The translations under genes were made by a program, and so were the position numbers. Positions 49,194 to 58,178 of a DNA stretch of 64,000 nucleotides are shown in pieces. The notes under the pieces were generated by a model. It had not been told where the DNA came from and did no database searches. It was given only the letters and a program-made list of their open reading frames with translations. The stretch lies in contig NZ_JBEPSM010000001.1 of assembly GCF_040548815.1 (NCBI RefSeq), forward strand, positions 1,426,001 to 1,490,000. Direction: 5' to 3'. Within the stretch, counting starts at the first letter, position 1, and every line of letters starts with the position of its first letter. The DNA is from Kaistia defluvii. GTDB taxonomy: Bacteria; Pseudomonadota; Alphaproteobacteria; Rhizobiales; Kaistiaceae.

Positions 49194-49907
49194 ATGAATA
49201 TCGGGAAAATCCCCTTGAGTTCGCCAAAAATCATCAATGACCGGCCGATCCAAAAGGCCGAGCAGATATATGGGTTACTACGCGAAGCGATCGTTCGCCT
49301 TGCCATGGTTCCCGGCGCCGCGATCTCCGAAAAGGAGCTGTGCGCGCAGTTCGGCGTATCGCGGACGCCTGTGCGCGAAGCGCTGAAGCGGCTCGTCGAT
49401 GAAGATCTCGTCGACGTGTTTCCGCATTCGGGAACCTATGTCAGCAAGATTTCCTACGAGGTGGCGGAAGAAGGCTTCGTCATCCGTCGAGCGCTGGAAA
49501 TCGAGAGCATTCGCCGGGCGACGCAATTCGTCACCGATCCGCAGATCGCTCGCCTCGATGCGCTGATCGCCGAGATGCGCGACATTCTGCGGCGCGACGC
49601 GCTCAGCGATTACATCGTCGTCGACGACGCCTTTCACTCGACCATCGCGGAAATCAGCCGCTATCCGCGGATGTGGAAGTTCATCAATCTGGTCAAGGCG
49701 CATCTCGACCGCATGCGCCAACTGAGCGCGCCGGTGCCGGGCCATCTGGCCGAGGTAACGGAACAGCATGCTGCCATCGTCCGCGCCCTGGAGCGGCGAA
49801 ATGCCGACCAGGCCGAGCTCGCGATGAAGATCCATCTCGATGCGTCCTTCGCCGTGATGAGCGCGATGTACGAAGACGGCAAATTCTTCAAGCCCAAGGG
49901 ACTTTGA
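49194..49907 (+). CDS. GntR-family regulator, FadR/FCD subfamily (237 aa)
   Basis: Winged helix-turn-helix (IYGLLREAIVRLAMVPGAAISEKELCAQFGVSRTPVREALKRLVDEDLV, residues 25-73) and an all-helical FCD effector domain with the metal-site residues of the family (VVDDAFHSTIAEIS, then EVTEQHAAIVRALERRN). FCD regulators usually sense carboxylic or sugar acids. It starts eight bases after AGGGG. It is divergent from the iron-ADH/importer operon and is followed by the remnant of a sugar-acid dehydratase gene, which fits a sugar-acid regulon. Confidence 0.9.
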   Translation: MNIGKIPLSSPKIINDRPIQKAEQIYGLLREAIVRLAMVPGAAISEKELCAQFGVSRTPVREALKRLVDEDLVDVFPHSGTYVSKISYEVAEEGFVIRRALEIESIRRATQFVTDPQIARLDALIAEMRDILRRDALSDYIVVDDAFHSTIAEISRYPRMWKFINLVKAHLDRMRQLSAPVPGHLAEVTEQHAAIVRALERRNADQAELAMKIHLDASFAVMSAMYEDGKFFKPKGL

Positions 49908-49917
49908 TGCTCAATAG

Positions 49918-50049
49918 CCCCCTGAAGCGGCCGGCCAGCGCATCTTCGAGATCATTCTGGCAGCGGCCTCGGGCGAGAAGACGCTGAGCGAAATCCACGA
50001 CGACGGGGACAATGAATTCGTGCCCGGGCACGTCGGCGCCGTGATGTGA
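49918..50049 (+). pseudogene. UxaA-type altronate/galactarate dehydratase, C-terminal remnant
   Basis: In the frame ending at the TGA 50047-50049 the DNA encodes AAGQRIFEIILAAASGEKTL, then SEIHDDGDNEFVPGHVGAVM. This matches the conserved C terminus of UxaA/GarD-family dehydratases (the usual pattern is IFELILxxASGxKTKSE, then GDxEFxPWQIGAVM). A stop at 49915-49917 and the GntR gene end cut off everything upstream, so about 42 codons of a roughly 400-500 codon gene remain. It has no start and is dead. It shows that a sugar-acid dehydratase gene was once here. Confidence 0.7.
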
Positions 50050-50110
50050 GGAGGAACTTGGAAGCCGGTCACCCCGCAAATCAGAGCCGGCATCCAGGGA
50101 GAGGAAAAAT

Positions 50111-51679
50111 ATGAGCGATCTCAAAGACAGCTACGACATCGTCATCATCGGTGCCGGTGTCGGCGGCGGCGCGCTTGCCAACACGCTGGCCGCGCCCGGC
50201 CGTAACATCCTGATGATCGAGCGCGGCACCCGGCTTCCTCGCGAGGCGGACAATTGGAGCGTCGACGCCGTCTTCCACAAGCGCAAATACGCCGCCAAGG
50301 AACAATGGCGCGACAAGAACGGCTCACTGTTCAACCCCGGCACCTATTACTATGTCGGCGGCAACTCGAAGTTCTTCGGCGCCGCCACCGTGCGATTCCG
50401 CAAGGAGGATTTCGAGGACCTGCAGCACGAAGCGGGCATCGCTCCCGCATGGCCGGTTTCCTATGCCGAATTCGAGCCGTACTACGCCCGTGCCGAAAAG
50501 CTGATGGGCACGCATGGCGAGGCCGGCATCGACCCGATCGAGCCACCCCGCAGCGGTCCCATGCCCTTCCCCGCTATCGGCCATGAACCTGAGATCGCCT
50601 TCTTCGAAAAGAAGCTGCGCGAGAAGGGACTGCATCCGTTCCCGCTGCCGATTGCCATCGACTATCACCCAGGTGGCACCTGCATCCGCTGCAAGACGTG
50701 CGACGGTTTTGCCTGCAAGATTGGCGCGAAGGGCGACGCCGAAGTCCGGCTGGTCAATCCGGCGCTCGCCAAGGGCGGCGTGACGCTCGTTACCGAAACC
50801 TATGTGCGGCGGCTGATCACCGACCCCAGCGGCAAGCGGGTCGTTTCCGTCGAGTTGGAGCATGAGGGCCAAGTCCGCACCATCGCGGGCAAGATTTTCA
50901 TCTCGTCCGCCGGTGCGATCAACTCCTCGGCGCTGCTCCTGCGCTCGGCCAATGCGAAGCACCCGAACGGCCTCGGCAACAACACGTCCGACCAGCTCGG
51001 CCGCAACTACATGGCCCACAACAACACGGCGATGATGGCCGTTTCGCCGTTCAAGAAGAACCGCGTCACATTTCAGAAGTCGATGGCGATCAATGACTAC
51101 TATCTCGCCAACAAGGAGCGCCCCTACCCGCTCGGCAACATCCAGGGGCTCGGCAAGCTGCAGGCCGGGATGCTGACGGCGAACCTGCGCTGGATACCCG
51201 AGGCACTCATGGCACTGTTTTCCGAACGCAGCGTCGACTGGTGGCTGATGTCGGAAGACCTGCCCGATCCCAACAACCGCGTCAGCGTCGATCCCGACGG
51301 CAAGATCCGCGTCGCCTATACCGAGAACAATCTGAAATCGCATGGGGAACTGGTGAAGGTCTGGACCCGCCACATGCGCTCGCTCGGCTATCCGATCATC
51401 ATCACCCAGAAGATGGATATCACCGTGGCGATGCATCAATGCGGCACGGCCCGCTTTGGCAAGGACCCCGCCACCTCCGTGCTCGACACCAATTGCAAGG
51501 TCTGGGACGTCGACAATCTCTATGTCGTCGATGCTTCGTTCCTGCCGTCCTCGACCGGCTTCAACCCGTCGCTGACAATCGTGGCGCAGGCACTGCGCAC
51601 CGGCGAACACCTCTTGAAGGAGCTCGGCGAAACGGTTGCCGCCACGCCTCAGCCCGCTGACGGAAGAGCCGCCGCATAG
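50111..51679 (+). CDS. GMC-family oxidoreductase with a four-cysteine insert (522 aa)
   Basis: FAD motif DIVIIGAGVGGGALANTLA at residues 9-27, GGNSKFFGAATVRFR near residue 85, and the C-terminal ASFLPSSTGFNPSLTIVAQALR with MHQCGTARFG holding the active-site histidine and asparagine. An insert at 191-202 has Cys191-x2-Cys194-x2-Cys197-x4-Cys202, a pattern seen in the gluconate/fructose-dehydrogenase-like GMC branch. It probably oxidises a sugar or polyol. Ribosome site GGGAGAGG is seven bases before the ATG at 50111. The SDR gene follows. Confidence 0.88.
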   Translation: MSDLKDSYDIVIIGAGVGGGALANTLAAPGRNILMIERGTRLPREADNWSVDAVFHKRKYAAKEQWRDKNGSLFNPGTYYYVGGNSKFFGAATVRFRKEDFEDLQHEAGIAPAWPVSYAEFEPYYARAEKLMGTHGEAGIDPIEPPRSGPMPFPAIGHEPEIAFFEKKLREKGLHPFPLPIAIDYHPGGTCIRCKTCDGFACKIGAKGDAEVRLVNPALAKGGVTLVTETYVRRLITDPSGKRVVSVELEHEGQVRTIAGKIFISSAGAINSSALLLRSANAKHPNGLGNNTSDQLGRNYMAHNNTAMMAVSPFKKNRVTFQKSMAINDYYLANKERPYPLGNIQGLGKLQAGMLTANLRWIPEALMALFSERSVDWWLMSEDLPDPNNRVSVDPDGKIRVAYTENNLKSHGELVKVWTRHMRSLGYPIIITQKMDITVAMHQCGTARFGKDPATSVLDTNCKVWDVDNLYVVDASFLPSSTGFNPSLTIVAQALRTGEHLLKELGETVAATPQPADGRAAA

Positions 51680-51717
51680 GGCGTCCCCGATAAGAAATGC
51701 CTCTGGAGGAAACAACC

Positions 51718-52512
51718 ATGTCCGCAAAGCGGGACTATACGCGCCTTTTCGACCTCACCGGCCGCAAAGCCATCGTCACCGGCGGTTCGCGTGGCATCGG
51801 CCGCGCCCTGACCGAGGCACTGGCCGCGCAGGGCGCCGATGTCGCTATCGTGGTGCGCTCGTCGATCGATCTGGCGCGCAGCCTTGCCGACGAGCTGAAC
51901 GTTGAAGGCGGCGACAGCTTCGCCATCCAGGCCGATGTTTCGGTTCCCGCCGATGTGGAGCGGCTCGCAGCCGAGGTCGCGGCGCGCTGGGGCCGAGCCG
52001 ACATCCTCGTCAACAATGCCGGCATCGTCTTGCCCGGGAACGCGGAGGATTATCCGCTGGAGCAGTGGCGCCAGACGCTGAACGTCAATCTCGACGGCGT
52101 CTTCCTGGTGAGCCAGGCGATCGGCAAGATGATGATCGCGCAGAAAAGCGGCTCGATCATCAATATCGGCTCGATGTCGGGTCGGATCGTCAACTGGCCG
52201 TTCCGCCATGCGGCCTACAATGTGTCAAAGGCAGCAGTGCACATGCTGACCAAGTGCCTGGCCACGGAATGGGCCGAGCACAACATCCGTGTCAACGCAC
52301 TGGCGCCGGGTTACATCATGACCGAACTCACCGAGGAAGTTTTGCGCGAGCATCCCGACGTCGTCGCCAACCATTGGGCCAAGGGCGCGGTAATGAACCG
52401 GATCGGCACGGTCGATGAACTCGCCGGCTCGGTCGTCTATCTCGCCAGCGACGCCGCATCATTCACCACCGGCGAGATCGTCACCGTCGATGGCGGCCTG
52501 ACGCTCCGCTAG
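51718..52512 (+). CDS. Short-chain dehydrogenase/reductase (264 aa)
   Basis: Classical SDR: TGGSRGIG at residues 21-28, NNAG near 98, YNVSKAAV holding the catalytic Tyr and Lys near 169-173, and PGYIMTELTEEV in the substrate loop. The start is the ATG at 51718 behind CTGGAGGAAACAACC. Likely reduces or oxidises a sugar or polyol keto group, working with the GMC enzyme 38 bases upstream. It resembles gluconate 5-dehydrogenase-type SDRs; the substrate is inferred only. Confidence 0.85.
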   Translation: MSAKRDYTRLFDLTGRKAIVTGGSRGIGRALTEALAAQGADVAIVVRSSIDLARSLADELNVEGGDSFAIQADVSVPADVERLAAEVAARWGRADILVNNAGIVLPGNAEDYPLEQWRQTLNVNLDGVFLVSQAIGKMMIAQKSGSIINIGSMSGRIVNWPFRHAAYNVSKAAVHMLTKCLATEWAEHNIRVNALAPGYIMTELTEEVLREHPDVVANHWAKGAVMNRIGTVDELAGSVVYLASDAASFTTGEIVTVDGGLTLR

Positions 52513-52603
52513 CGTAGCCCGCCAGCCGGGCCGGAAGCCTCCTCCCCCTTCCGGTCCGCCCCCTCAAAACATCCCCAAATTCCACAACACTGGAGTATTC
52601 GCC

Positions 52604-52780
52604 ATGTCTCAACGAGGCTATGGGGGACCGCTGCGCTATGTCCAGGGCCCGGGCGTCATCGCCGATATCGGTCGCTACGTCGCGCCGCCTGGCGACTCGG
52701 CACTCGCCATTGTCGACGGGTTCTTCTGGGACAGCCTGCGGCCGACCGACCATTACAGCGAGCCTGACGGAGGGCAGTGA
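52604..52780 (+). pseudogene. Glycerol-dehydrogenase-like protein, N-terminal remnant (58 codons)
   Basis: ATG 52604 with GGAG upstream opens a frame reading MSQRGYGGPLRYVQGPGVIA, then DIGRYVA, ALAIVDGFFWDSL and a stop after 58 codons. The first about 45 residues align with the N terminus of the intact enzyme at 53696-54787 (MSRSFGSPSRYIQRCGEIARLG, then LFLIDGFLFHTL). The nucleotide and metal sites are missing. It is a start-intact, 3'-deleted copy. The deletion endpoint is near 52740, close to the convergent SDR gene. Confidence 0.68.
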
Positions 52781-52851
52781 GCCCCCGACGCAACGGCACA
52801 CCCAGCGAGCCGTCGACGGTTACCCGAGGCAACCTCCCAATCCAATTAGAT

Positions 52852-53622
52852 CTAGCTCATCCAGTTACCGCCATCCACGTTCAGCGTCTGCGCAACGATG
52901 TAGGCGGAGTCGTCCGAGGCGAGGAAAACGGCAGGCCCCGCGAAATCGGATGGGTCTCCCATTCGTCCAGCCGGCACCGCCTCGCCCACCAATCGCTTCT
53001 TCTCGCCGATCGGCCGGCCCTCATACTTCGCAAACAGCGCGTCGACCCGATCCCACATCGGCGTATCGACGACGCCCGGCGCGATCGCGTTGACGCGGAT
53101 GCCGTCCTGGATCAGCTCGAGCGCCATCGACTGAGTGATGCTGATGACGGCGGCCTTGGCCGCGCAATACAAAATGACATTTGCCTCGCCGCGCCGCCCG
53201 GCCTGGGACGAGATATTGATCACGACGCCTCCCTGACCCCGAGACCGCATGATCTGGGCGGCGCCCTGGGTCATGAAGATCAGGCCCCCGACATTGACGT
53301 CGAACTGGCGCCGATACATCTCCGGCGTGATTTCGCCAAGCGGCGCCATGTCGAAGACGCCCGCATTGTTGACCAGAATATCAACGCCGCCAAAGTGTGT
53401 CGCAGTCGTTGCCAATACCGACTGGATGGAGTTGATGTCGCGAACATCGAGCGGTGTCGACATGGCGGCGTCGCCAAGCTCGCTAGCAAGATCACAGGCC
53501 AGTTCAGCCTCGATATCCGCGATGACGACCTTGGCGCCCTGCGCCACATAGGCCCTGACAATCGCGGCGCCGATACCCCGCGCGCCGCCTGTCACGATCG
53601 CCACTTTTCCCTGGAGCTTCAT
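52852..53622 (-). CDS. Short-chain dehydrogenase/reductase, sorbitol-dehydrogenase-like (256 aa)
   Basis: Classical SDR: TGGARGIG at residues 11-18, an NAD-type aspartate at VVIADIEAE, NNAG near residue 87, YCAAKAAV with the catalytic Tyr and Lys near 152-156, and PGVVDTPMWDRVDALFAKYE in the substrate region, which resembles polyol (sorbitol/galactitol) dehydrogenases. The start at 53622 (MKLQGKVA) is the only one that fits; the open frame reaches 53778 without similarity. It is the last gene of the - strand polyol operon that begins at 60003. Confidence 0.85.
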   Translation of the reverse strand: MKLQGKVAIVTGGARGIGAAIVRAYVAQGAKVVIADIEAELACDLASELGDAAMSTPLDVRDINSIQSVLATTATHFGGVDILVNNAGVFDMAPLGEITPEMYRRQFDVNVGGLIFMTQGAAQIMRSRGQGGVVINISSQAGRRGEANVILYCAAKAAVISITQSMALELIQDGIRVNAIAPGVVDTPMWDRVDALFAKYEGRPIGEKKRLVGEAVPAGRMGDPSDFAGPAVFLASDDSAYIVAQTLNVDGGNWMS

Positions 53623-53695
53623 TCTGCCTCCAAAGCATTTGGATACGTCGCAGGGAGAGACCTGTCCGGCCGTCATGGCAAGACAATGCGAGCCG

Positions 53696-54787
53696 CTATG
53701 AGGCTGCCCGACCCAGGGCATCCGCCGTGAGAATAGCGGCACGGATCTCCCGCACGCCGACGGTCGCGCGTGTGGCATGCGTGATCTTGCCTTTCACGGC
53801 AGCCTCGGCGATCTGGTCAACCTTGGCCGAGACATCCTCGGTGATCTGCAGTCCGGCCAAGGTCGTCGGCAGCCCCAGGCTCTGGCAGAAGGCGATCGCT
53901 TCGTCGATCTCGGCCTTCGGACGGTTCTCGAGCACAAGCAGGCAAATAACGCCGAACGCGACCTTCTCGCCATGCAGCATGCCATGCACGTCATGCACCA
54001 CCGTCAGGGCATCATGGATGCCATGGGCGGCGGATACACCGCAGTTCTCGAATCCGAGGCCGCTCAGCAGCGTGTTCGCCTCTATAATATCTTCGACGGC
54101 TGTCGTAACGACACCCGCCTCGGCAGCCGTCTTCGCCTTCAACGCCTGCTCCATAACCACCCAATGACAATGGCGTGCGATCGCTCGCGCCGCCTGCGTG
54201 GCCGGGAAGCCCCCGGAAATGTAGTTATCGGTACCCGCATCGATATTGGCGCGCGCCTCGAACCAGGTCGACAGAGCGTCGCCGATGCCCGCGACGAGAA
54301 AACGGACCGGCGCAGCGACGATCAATTCGGGGTCTACAAGCACCAGGTCGGGGTTGCGCGGCAGATTATGCGCCATCTCCAGCACGCCGTCGGGCGAATA
54401 AACCACGACGACAGCGCTTGTCGGAGCGTCGGTGGAGGCGATCGTCGGCACCGCCATCATGCGGGCATGGTTCTGGTGCGCGGCCATCTTAGCCGTGTCG
54501 AGCGTCTTGCCGCCACCGACGCCGACAACGACGTCGGCCCCATGCTCGGCCACTAACACGGTAACGCGAGCGATCTCCTGATTGCTGCACTCGCCGCCGA
54601 ATTTTTCGAAGCGCGCCTCAACATCTTCGCCAAGCCCGGCGGCGATCTTCGTCGACAGGGTGTGGAAGAGAAATCCATCTATCAGAAACAGTGGCTTCTT
54701 GCCGAGTAGCGCGAGATGCTCGCCAAGGCGGGCGATCTCGCCGCAGCGCTGAATATAGCGGCTGGGCGAACCAAAGGATCGAGACAC
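53696..54787 (-). CDS. Glycerol-dehydrogenase-family enzyme (363 aa)
   Basis: Iron-ADH superfamily, glycerol dehydrogenase branch. Nucleotide loop GVGGGKTLDTAKMAA near residue 90, TIASTDAPTSAVVVVYSPDG near 115, and zinc ligands in GIGDALSTWFEA, AAHGIHDALT and MLHGEKVAFG. It would oxidise glycerol or another small polyol to a ketone with NAD. The start at 54787 gives the full family length. A damaged second copy of the N terminus lies at 52604-52780. Confidence 0.88.
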   Translation of the reverse strand: MSRSFGSPSRYIQRCGEIARLGEHLALLGKKPLFLIDGFLFHTLSTKIAAGLGEDVEARFEKFGGECSNQEIARVTVLVAEHGADVVVGVGGGKTLDTAKMAAHQNHARMMAVPTIASTDAPTSAVVVVYSPDGVLEMAHNLPRNPDLVLVDPELIVAAPVRFLVAGIGDALSTWFEARANIDAGTDNYISGGFPATQAARAIARHCHWVVMEQALKAKTAAEAGVVTTAVEDIIEANTLLSGLGFENCGVSAAHGIHDALTVVHDVHGMLHGEKVAFGVICLLVLENRPKAEIDEAIAFCQSLGLPTTLAGLQITEDVSAKVDQIAEAAVKGKITHATRATVGVREIRAAILTADALGRAAS

Positions 54788-54820
54788 GACAACCTCCCAA
54801 CAGTGCGGCCCTTGGCCAGA

Positions 54821-55591
54821 TCAGCGTATTGTGTTTCCGCAGACATATCCGCCATCGACGGGCAGATCAGCGCCGGTGATGAAGCCCGCTGCAGGGCTCG
54901 CCAGGAAGAGTGCCGCGCCGACAAGATCATCGACCGTGCCCCACCGCTTCAGCGCCGAGTGATCCGCAATCAGATCGTGGCTCTTCTCGACGCTCCAAAG
55001 GCCGCGCGTCATGGCCGTCTTGTGATAGCCGGGCGAGATCGCGTTCACTCGCACGCCATCCGGGCCGTACGCATGCGCGAGGGCGCGGGTCAGGCCAAGC
55101 AAACCAGTCTTGCTGGCCGTGTAGGCCGGCACTTCCGGCTCGACCAGATAGCTCAACATCGAAGTGATGTTTACGATCGATCCCCGCGTCGCCTTCAGAT
55201 GATCGCGGAATGTCGAACTCAAGCGCATGACGCTGTTGAGATTGACGTCGATGACATCCAGGAACACGGCTTCCTGATGCTCCGCCTCCCCGCGGCCGAT
55301 GCCTTGCGCGTTTACCAGCACATCCAGCCGGTCGAACGTCGTCGCAAATGCCTTCACATCGTCGCTGCTCCGCACGTCGAGCACCGCAAAGCTCAGATTG
55401 GCATTGTCGGGACGCGCCTTCTCGGCGTCGATCTTCGCCTGGCTGGATCCTGCCGCGACAACATCAGCGCCGAGCGCGGCAAAGCCCTGTGCGATGGCGA
55501 GGCCGATGCCGCTGGTCGCGCCGCAGACCAAAACCGTTCGGCCCGCGAAAAGGTCTCGTTGAAAAGTCGTCACAAGATCCGTCAGGGACAT
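54821..55591 (-). CDS. Short-chain dehydrogenase/reductase (256 aa)
   Basis: SDR with cofactor loop CGATSGIG at about residues 23-30, VNAQGIG near 93, ITSMLSYL then YTASKTGLLGLTRAL holding the Ser, Tyr and Lys, and PGYHKTAMTRGLW. The NAG motif is altered to NAQ, which is uncommon but tolerated. It lies between the permease and glycerol-dehydrogenase-like genes of the polyol operon. The substrate is probably a sugar or polyol intermediate. Confidence 0.84.
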   Translation of the reverse strand: MSLTDLVTTFQRDLFAGRTVLVCGATSGIGLAIAQGFAALGADVVAAGSSQAKIDAEKARPDNANLSFAVLDVRSSDDVKAFATTFDRLDVLVNAQGIGRGEAEHQEAVFLDVIDVNLNSVMRLSSTFRDHLKATRGSIVNITSMLSYLVEPEVPAYTASKTGLLGLTRALAHAYGPDGVRVNAISPGYHKTAMTRGLWSVEKSHDLIADHSALKRWGTVDDLVGAALFLASPAAGFITGADLPVDGGYVCGNTIR

Positions 55592-55619
55592 CCTGGCCTC
55601 CTCCTCTCATGGGTTTCCG

Positions 55620-56609
55620 TCACTGGCGTCCGCGCGCCGCAACAAACTGGATCAGCATCGCCAGAATGATGATCAGCCCGAGATAGACGTTCTGGTGGTA
55701 TCCTGGGACGCCGGCGAGGTTCATGATGTTGGTGATGATGCCGAGTATGAGCGCGCCGAGCAGCGTGTTGAACATGCCGCCACGCCCGCCCATCAGGCTT
55801 GCGCCGCCGATCACCACAGCCGCGATAACGTTGAGCTCGGCACCGACGCCAACTTGCGGCGTGCCGATCCCGGTGCGGGCAGCCGCCACGATACCCGCAA
55901 CCGATGCCAGCACACCGCTGATGACGTAGACCCCGAGGATATAGCGCCGGACCGGCACGCCGGAGAGACGCACGGCCTCCTCGTTCGAGCCGATGGCGGT
56001 GACGATGCGTCCGAAGCTGGTGAAGGTCAGCACCGCGCCGCCGATGGCAAAGATGATGAGCATCAGCACGACGGGTTGTGGAACGCCCAGGAAGAAGCCG
56101 CTGCCGAAGTCGACCAGCGCCGAACCGCTTGGGCCAATCGTGATCGGACGACCGGCGCTCAGGATCAGTGAAACTCCGCGAGCGATGGCCATCATCGCGA
56201 GCGAAATAACAAAGGAAGGAAGCTTCATGTAAGCGACGAAAAACCCCGTCACCGTGCCAGAGACGACGCCGGACAGTAGCACGAGCAGGATCGTGACCGG
56301 GAGGCTGAACCCCATCGTCGCAATCAGATAGGCGCCCAGTACCGCGCCCACCGCCGCCACGGAGCCGACGGACAAGTCGATACCCCGCGTCAGCACGACG
56401 AACAGCATGCCGACAGCCATGATGCCATGGCCGGATGCGACCTGACGGGCAACGTTCATCAGGTTCCGCTCGGTCAGGAAGGCGTCCGACCAGAACGACG
56501 CAACCACCATGAGCACGAGGAAAATTCCGACGGTTCCGTAGTTGCGAACGATCTCGACCAGTCGGGAATTGCGCGATGCCGACGGGGGCAAGGTTCCGGA
56601 AGCGCTCAT
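55620..56609 (-). CDS. Sugar ABC transporter permease, RbsC family (329 aa)
   Basis: RbsC-type permease: GIMAVGMLFVVLTRGIDLSVGSVAAVGAVLGA near residue 50, GFFVAYMKLPSFVISLAMMAIARGVSLILSAG and FGRIVTAIGSNEEAVRLSGVPVRRYILGVYVISG (ATPase loop). Nine or ten helices. It is the only permease of this importer, so it should act as a homodimer. Its start overlaps the ATPase stop (ATGA). Confidence 0.91.
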   Translation of the reverse strand: MSASGTLPPSASRNSRLVEIVRNYGTVGIFLVLMVVASFWSDAFLTERNLMNVARQVASGHGIMAVGMLFVVLTRGIDLSVGSVAAVGAVLGAYLIATMGFSLPVTILLVLLSGVVSGTVTGFFVAYMKLPSFVISLAMMAIARGVSLILSAGRPITIGPSGSALVDFGSGFFLGVPQPVVLMLIIFAIGGAVLTFTSFGRIVTAIGSNEEAVRLSGVPVRRYILGVYVISGVLASVAGIVAAARTGIGTPQVGVGAELNVIAAVVIGGASLMGGRGGMFNTLLGALILGIITNIMNLAGVPGYHQNVYLGLIIILAMLIQFVAARGRQ

Positions 56610-58111
56610 GCTATTGCCTCATCGTTATTCTTTTCCGTTCGTGTCATCGCCAAGGTCAAAAGGCGCTCCTCGGTGAATTCACTCGCATTCAGTTCGCCCA
56701 CGATCGCCCCTTCCGCCATGACCAGGATCCGATCGCAGATGCCGAAGAGTTCCTGATGCTCGGAGGAGATGACGAGGACGGCTTTTCCCGATTTCGCCAG
56801 ATCATTGATGATCGTGTAGATCTCGCTCTTGGCGCCGACATCGACGCCGCGCGTCGGCTCGTCGAGGATCAGGAGCTCGCAATCGGCGTGGAACCACTTC
56901 GCGAGCGCAACCTTCTGCTGGTTGCCGCCCGACAGGTTCGAAACCGGCGCATCCACATTCGCGGCCTTCAGGCGCATAGAGGCGCCCAGCTTCGTCGCGA
57001 TCCGGCGCTCCTTGCGGACGTTCAGAAAGCCCAGGCGCGTGACGCTTCTCAACTTGGCGAGCGTGCAATTGACCCGGATCGGCGCATCCAGGATGACACC
57101 CTGCATTTTACGGTCTTCGGGAACGAGGCCGATGCTGGCGCGCACGCCATCCCCCGGCGAATGCAACCGGGTCGGCTTCCCACGGACCAGGATCGAACCA
57201 GACTTCGCGCGATCGGCGCCAAAGAGGACGCGCGCGACTTCCGTGCGGCCGGACCCGACCAAGCCGCCTAGTCCCACGACTTCGCCGGCACGGATGGAGA
57301 AACTGACGTCACGCACTTTTCGTCCGAGCGACACATTCCTGGCCTCCAGGACAAGCTCGCCAGCCTCGCGGCCAAGCTTGGAAGGAAAGAGAGCATCCAT
57401 TCGGCGCCCGACCATGTCTGAGATGATCTGGTCGATGCTCGCATCCGCCGTGTCCAGGGTTTCGACGTGCGAGCCGTCCTTCATGACCGTGATGCGATCG
57501 GAGAGTTCAAAGACCTCGTTCAATCGATGCGAGATGTAGACGATACCCGTGCCGGCCGCGCGCAACTCGCGAATGATATCGAGCAGCCGCTCGGCATCGC
57601 TGCCTGCGAGCACGGCAGTCGGCTCGTCGAAGACGATGATGCGCGAATTGTTGGAGAGCGCCTTGGCAATCTCGACGACCTGCTGGTGCGCAACGGTCAA
57701 GCTCCCGACCTGGGTGGCGGGATCGATGTTGAAGCCAAGCTTGTGGATCAGATCATGCGCATCGCGCCGCAGAGCACGATGATTGACGAATTTCGGCAGG
57801 CGGCCGAGGAAGATGTTCTCGGCCACCGTCAGGTCCGGCGCCAGCGCCAGTTCCTGATGGATGACCGAAATACCATGGGACGTTGCATCATGCGGCCCGG
57901 AGAACTCCACCGGCTTGCCGAACAGGCTGATGGAACCGGACGATGGAGTCGTCTCGCCGGCCAGCACGCGCATCAGTGTCGACTTGCCGGCGCCGTTTTC
58001 ACCAACCAGTGCATGAACCTCGCCTTGCCGGAGGTCGAAGTCGATCCCTTTCAGCGCCTGAACGCCGCCGAAATTCTTCTTGATGGCGTTAAGGCTCACG
58101 AGAACGGACAT
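56606..58111 (-). CDS. Sugar ABC transporter ATPase, RbsA family, duplicated domain (501 aa)
   Basis: Two ABC domains: domain 1 with Walker A GENGAGKST and Walker B IIVFDEPTAVLAGSD; domain 2 with GLVGSGRTE, LSGGNQQKVALAKW and LLILDEPTRGVDVGAK, the canonical RbsA pattern. The start is the ATG at 58111 (MSVLVSL); a TTG four codons earlier is not favoured. It energises the single permease downstream. A hairpin lies between this gene and the SBP gene. Confidence 0.92.
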   Translation of the reverse strand: MSVLVSLNAIKKNFGGVQALKGIDFDLRQGEVHALVGENGAGKSTLMRVLAGETTPSSGSISLFGKPVEFSGPHDATSHGISVIHQELALAPDLTVAENIFLGRLPKFVNHRALRRDAHDLIHKLGFNIDPATQVGSLTVAHQQVVEIAKALSNNSRIIVFDEPTAVLAGSDAERLLDIIRELRAAGTGIVYISHRLNEVFELSDRITVMKDGSHVETLDTADASIDQIISDMVGRRMDALFPSKLGREAGELVLEARNVSLGRKVRDVSFSIRAGEVVGLGGLVGSGRTEVARVLFGADRAKSGSILVRGKPTRLHSPGDGVRASIGLVPEDRKMQGVILDAPIRVNCTLAKLRSVTRLGFLNVRKERRIATKLGASMRLKAANVDAPVSNLSGGNQQKVALAKWFHADCELLILDEPTRGVDVGAKSEIYTIINDLAKSGKAVLVISSEHQELFGICDRILVMAEGAIVGELNASEFTEERLLTLAMTRTEKNNDEAIA

Positions 58112-58129
58112 GTCACCACTCAAAGAAGC

Positions 58130-58157
58130 GGCGCCGAAGGCGTTACCCTTCGGTGCC
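58130..58157 (-). other. Intercistronic hairpin between SBP gene and RbsA-type ATPase gene
   Basis: GGCGCCGAAGG (58130-58140) pairs with CCTTCGGTGCC (58147-58157), an 11-bp stem with one G-T pair and a 6-nt loop, in the 67-base gap after the SBP stop. It takes the same position as the hairpins at 21729, 46603 and 62661. Confidence 0.6.
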
Positions 58158-58178
58158 TCTATATTGCAATAAATCCAA

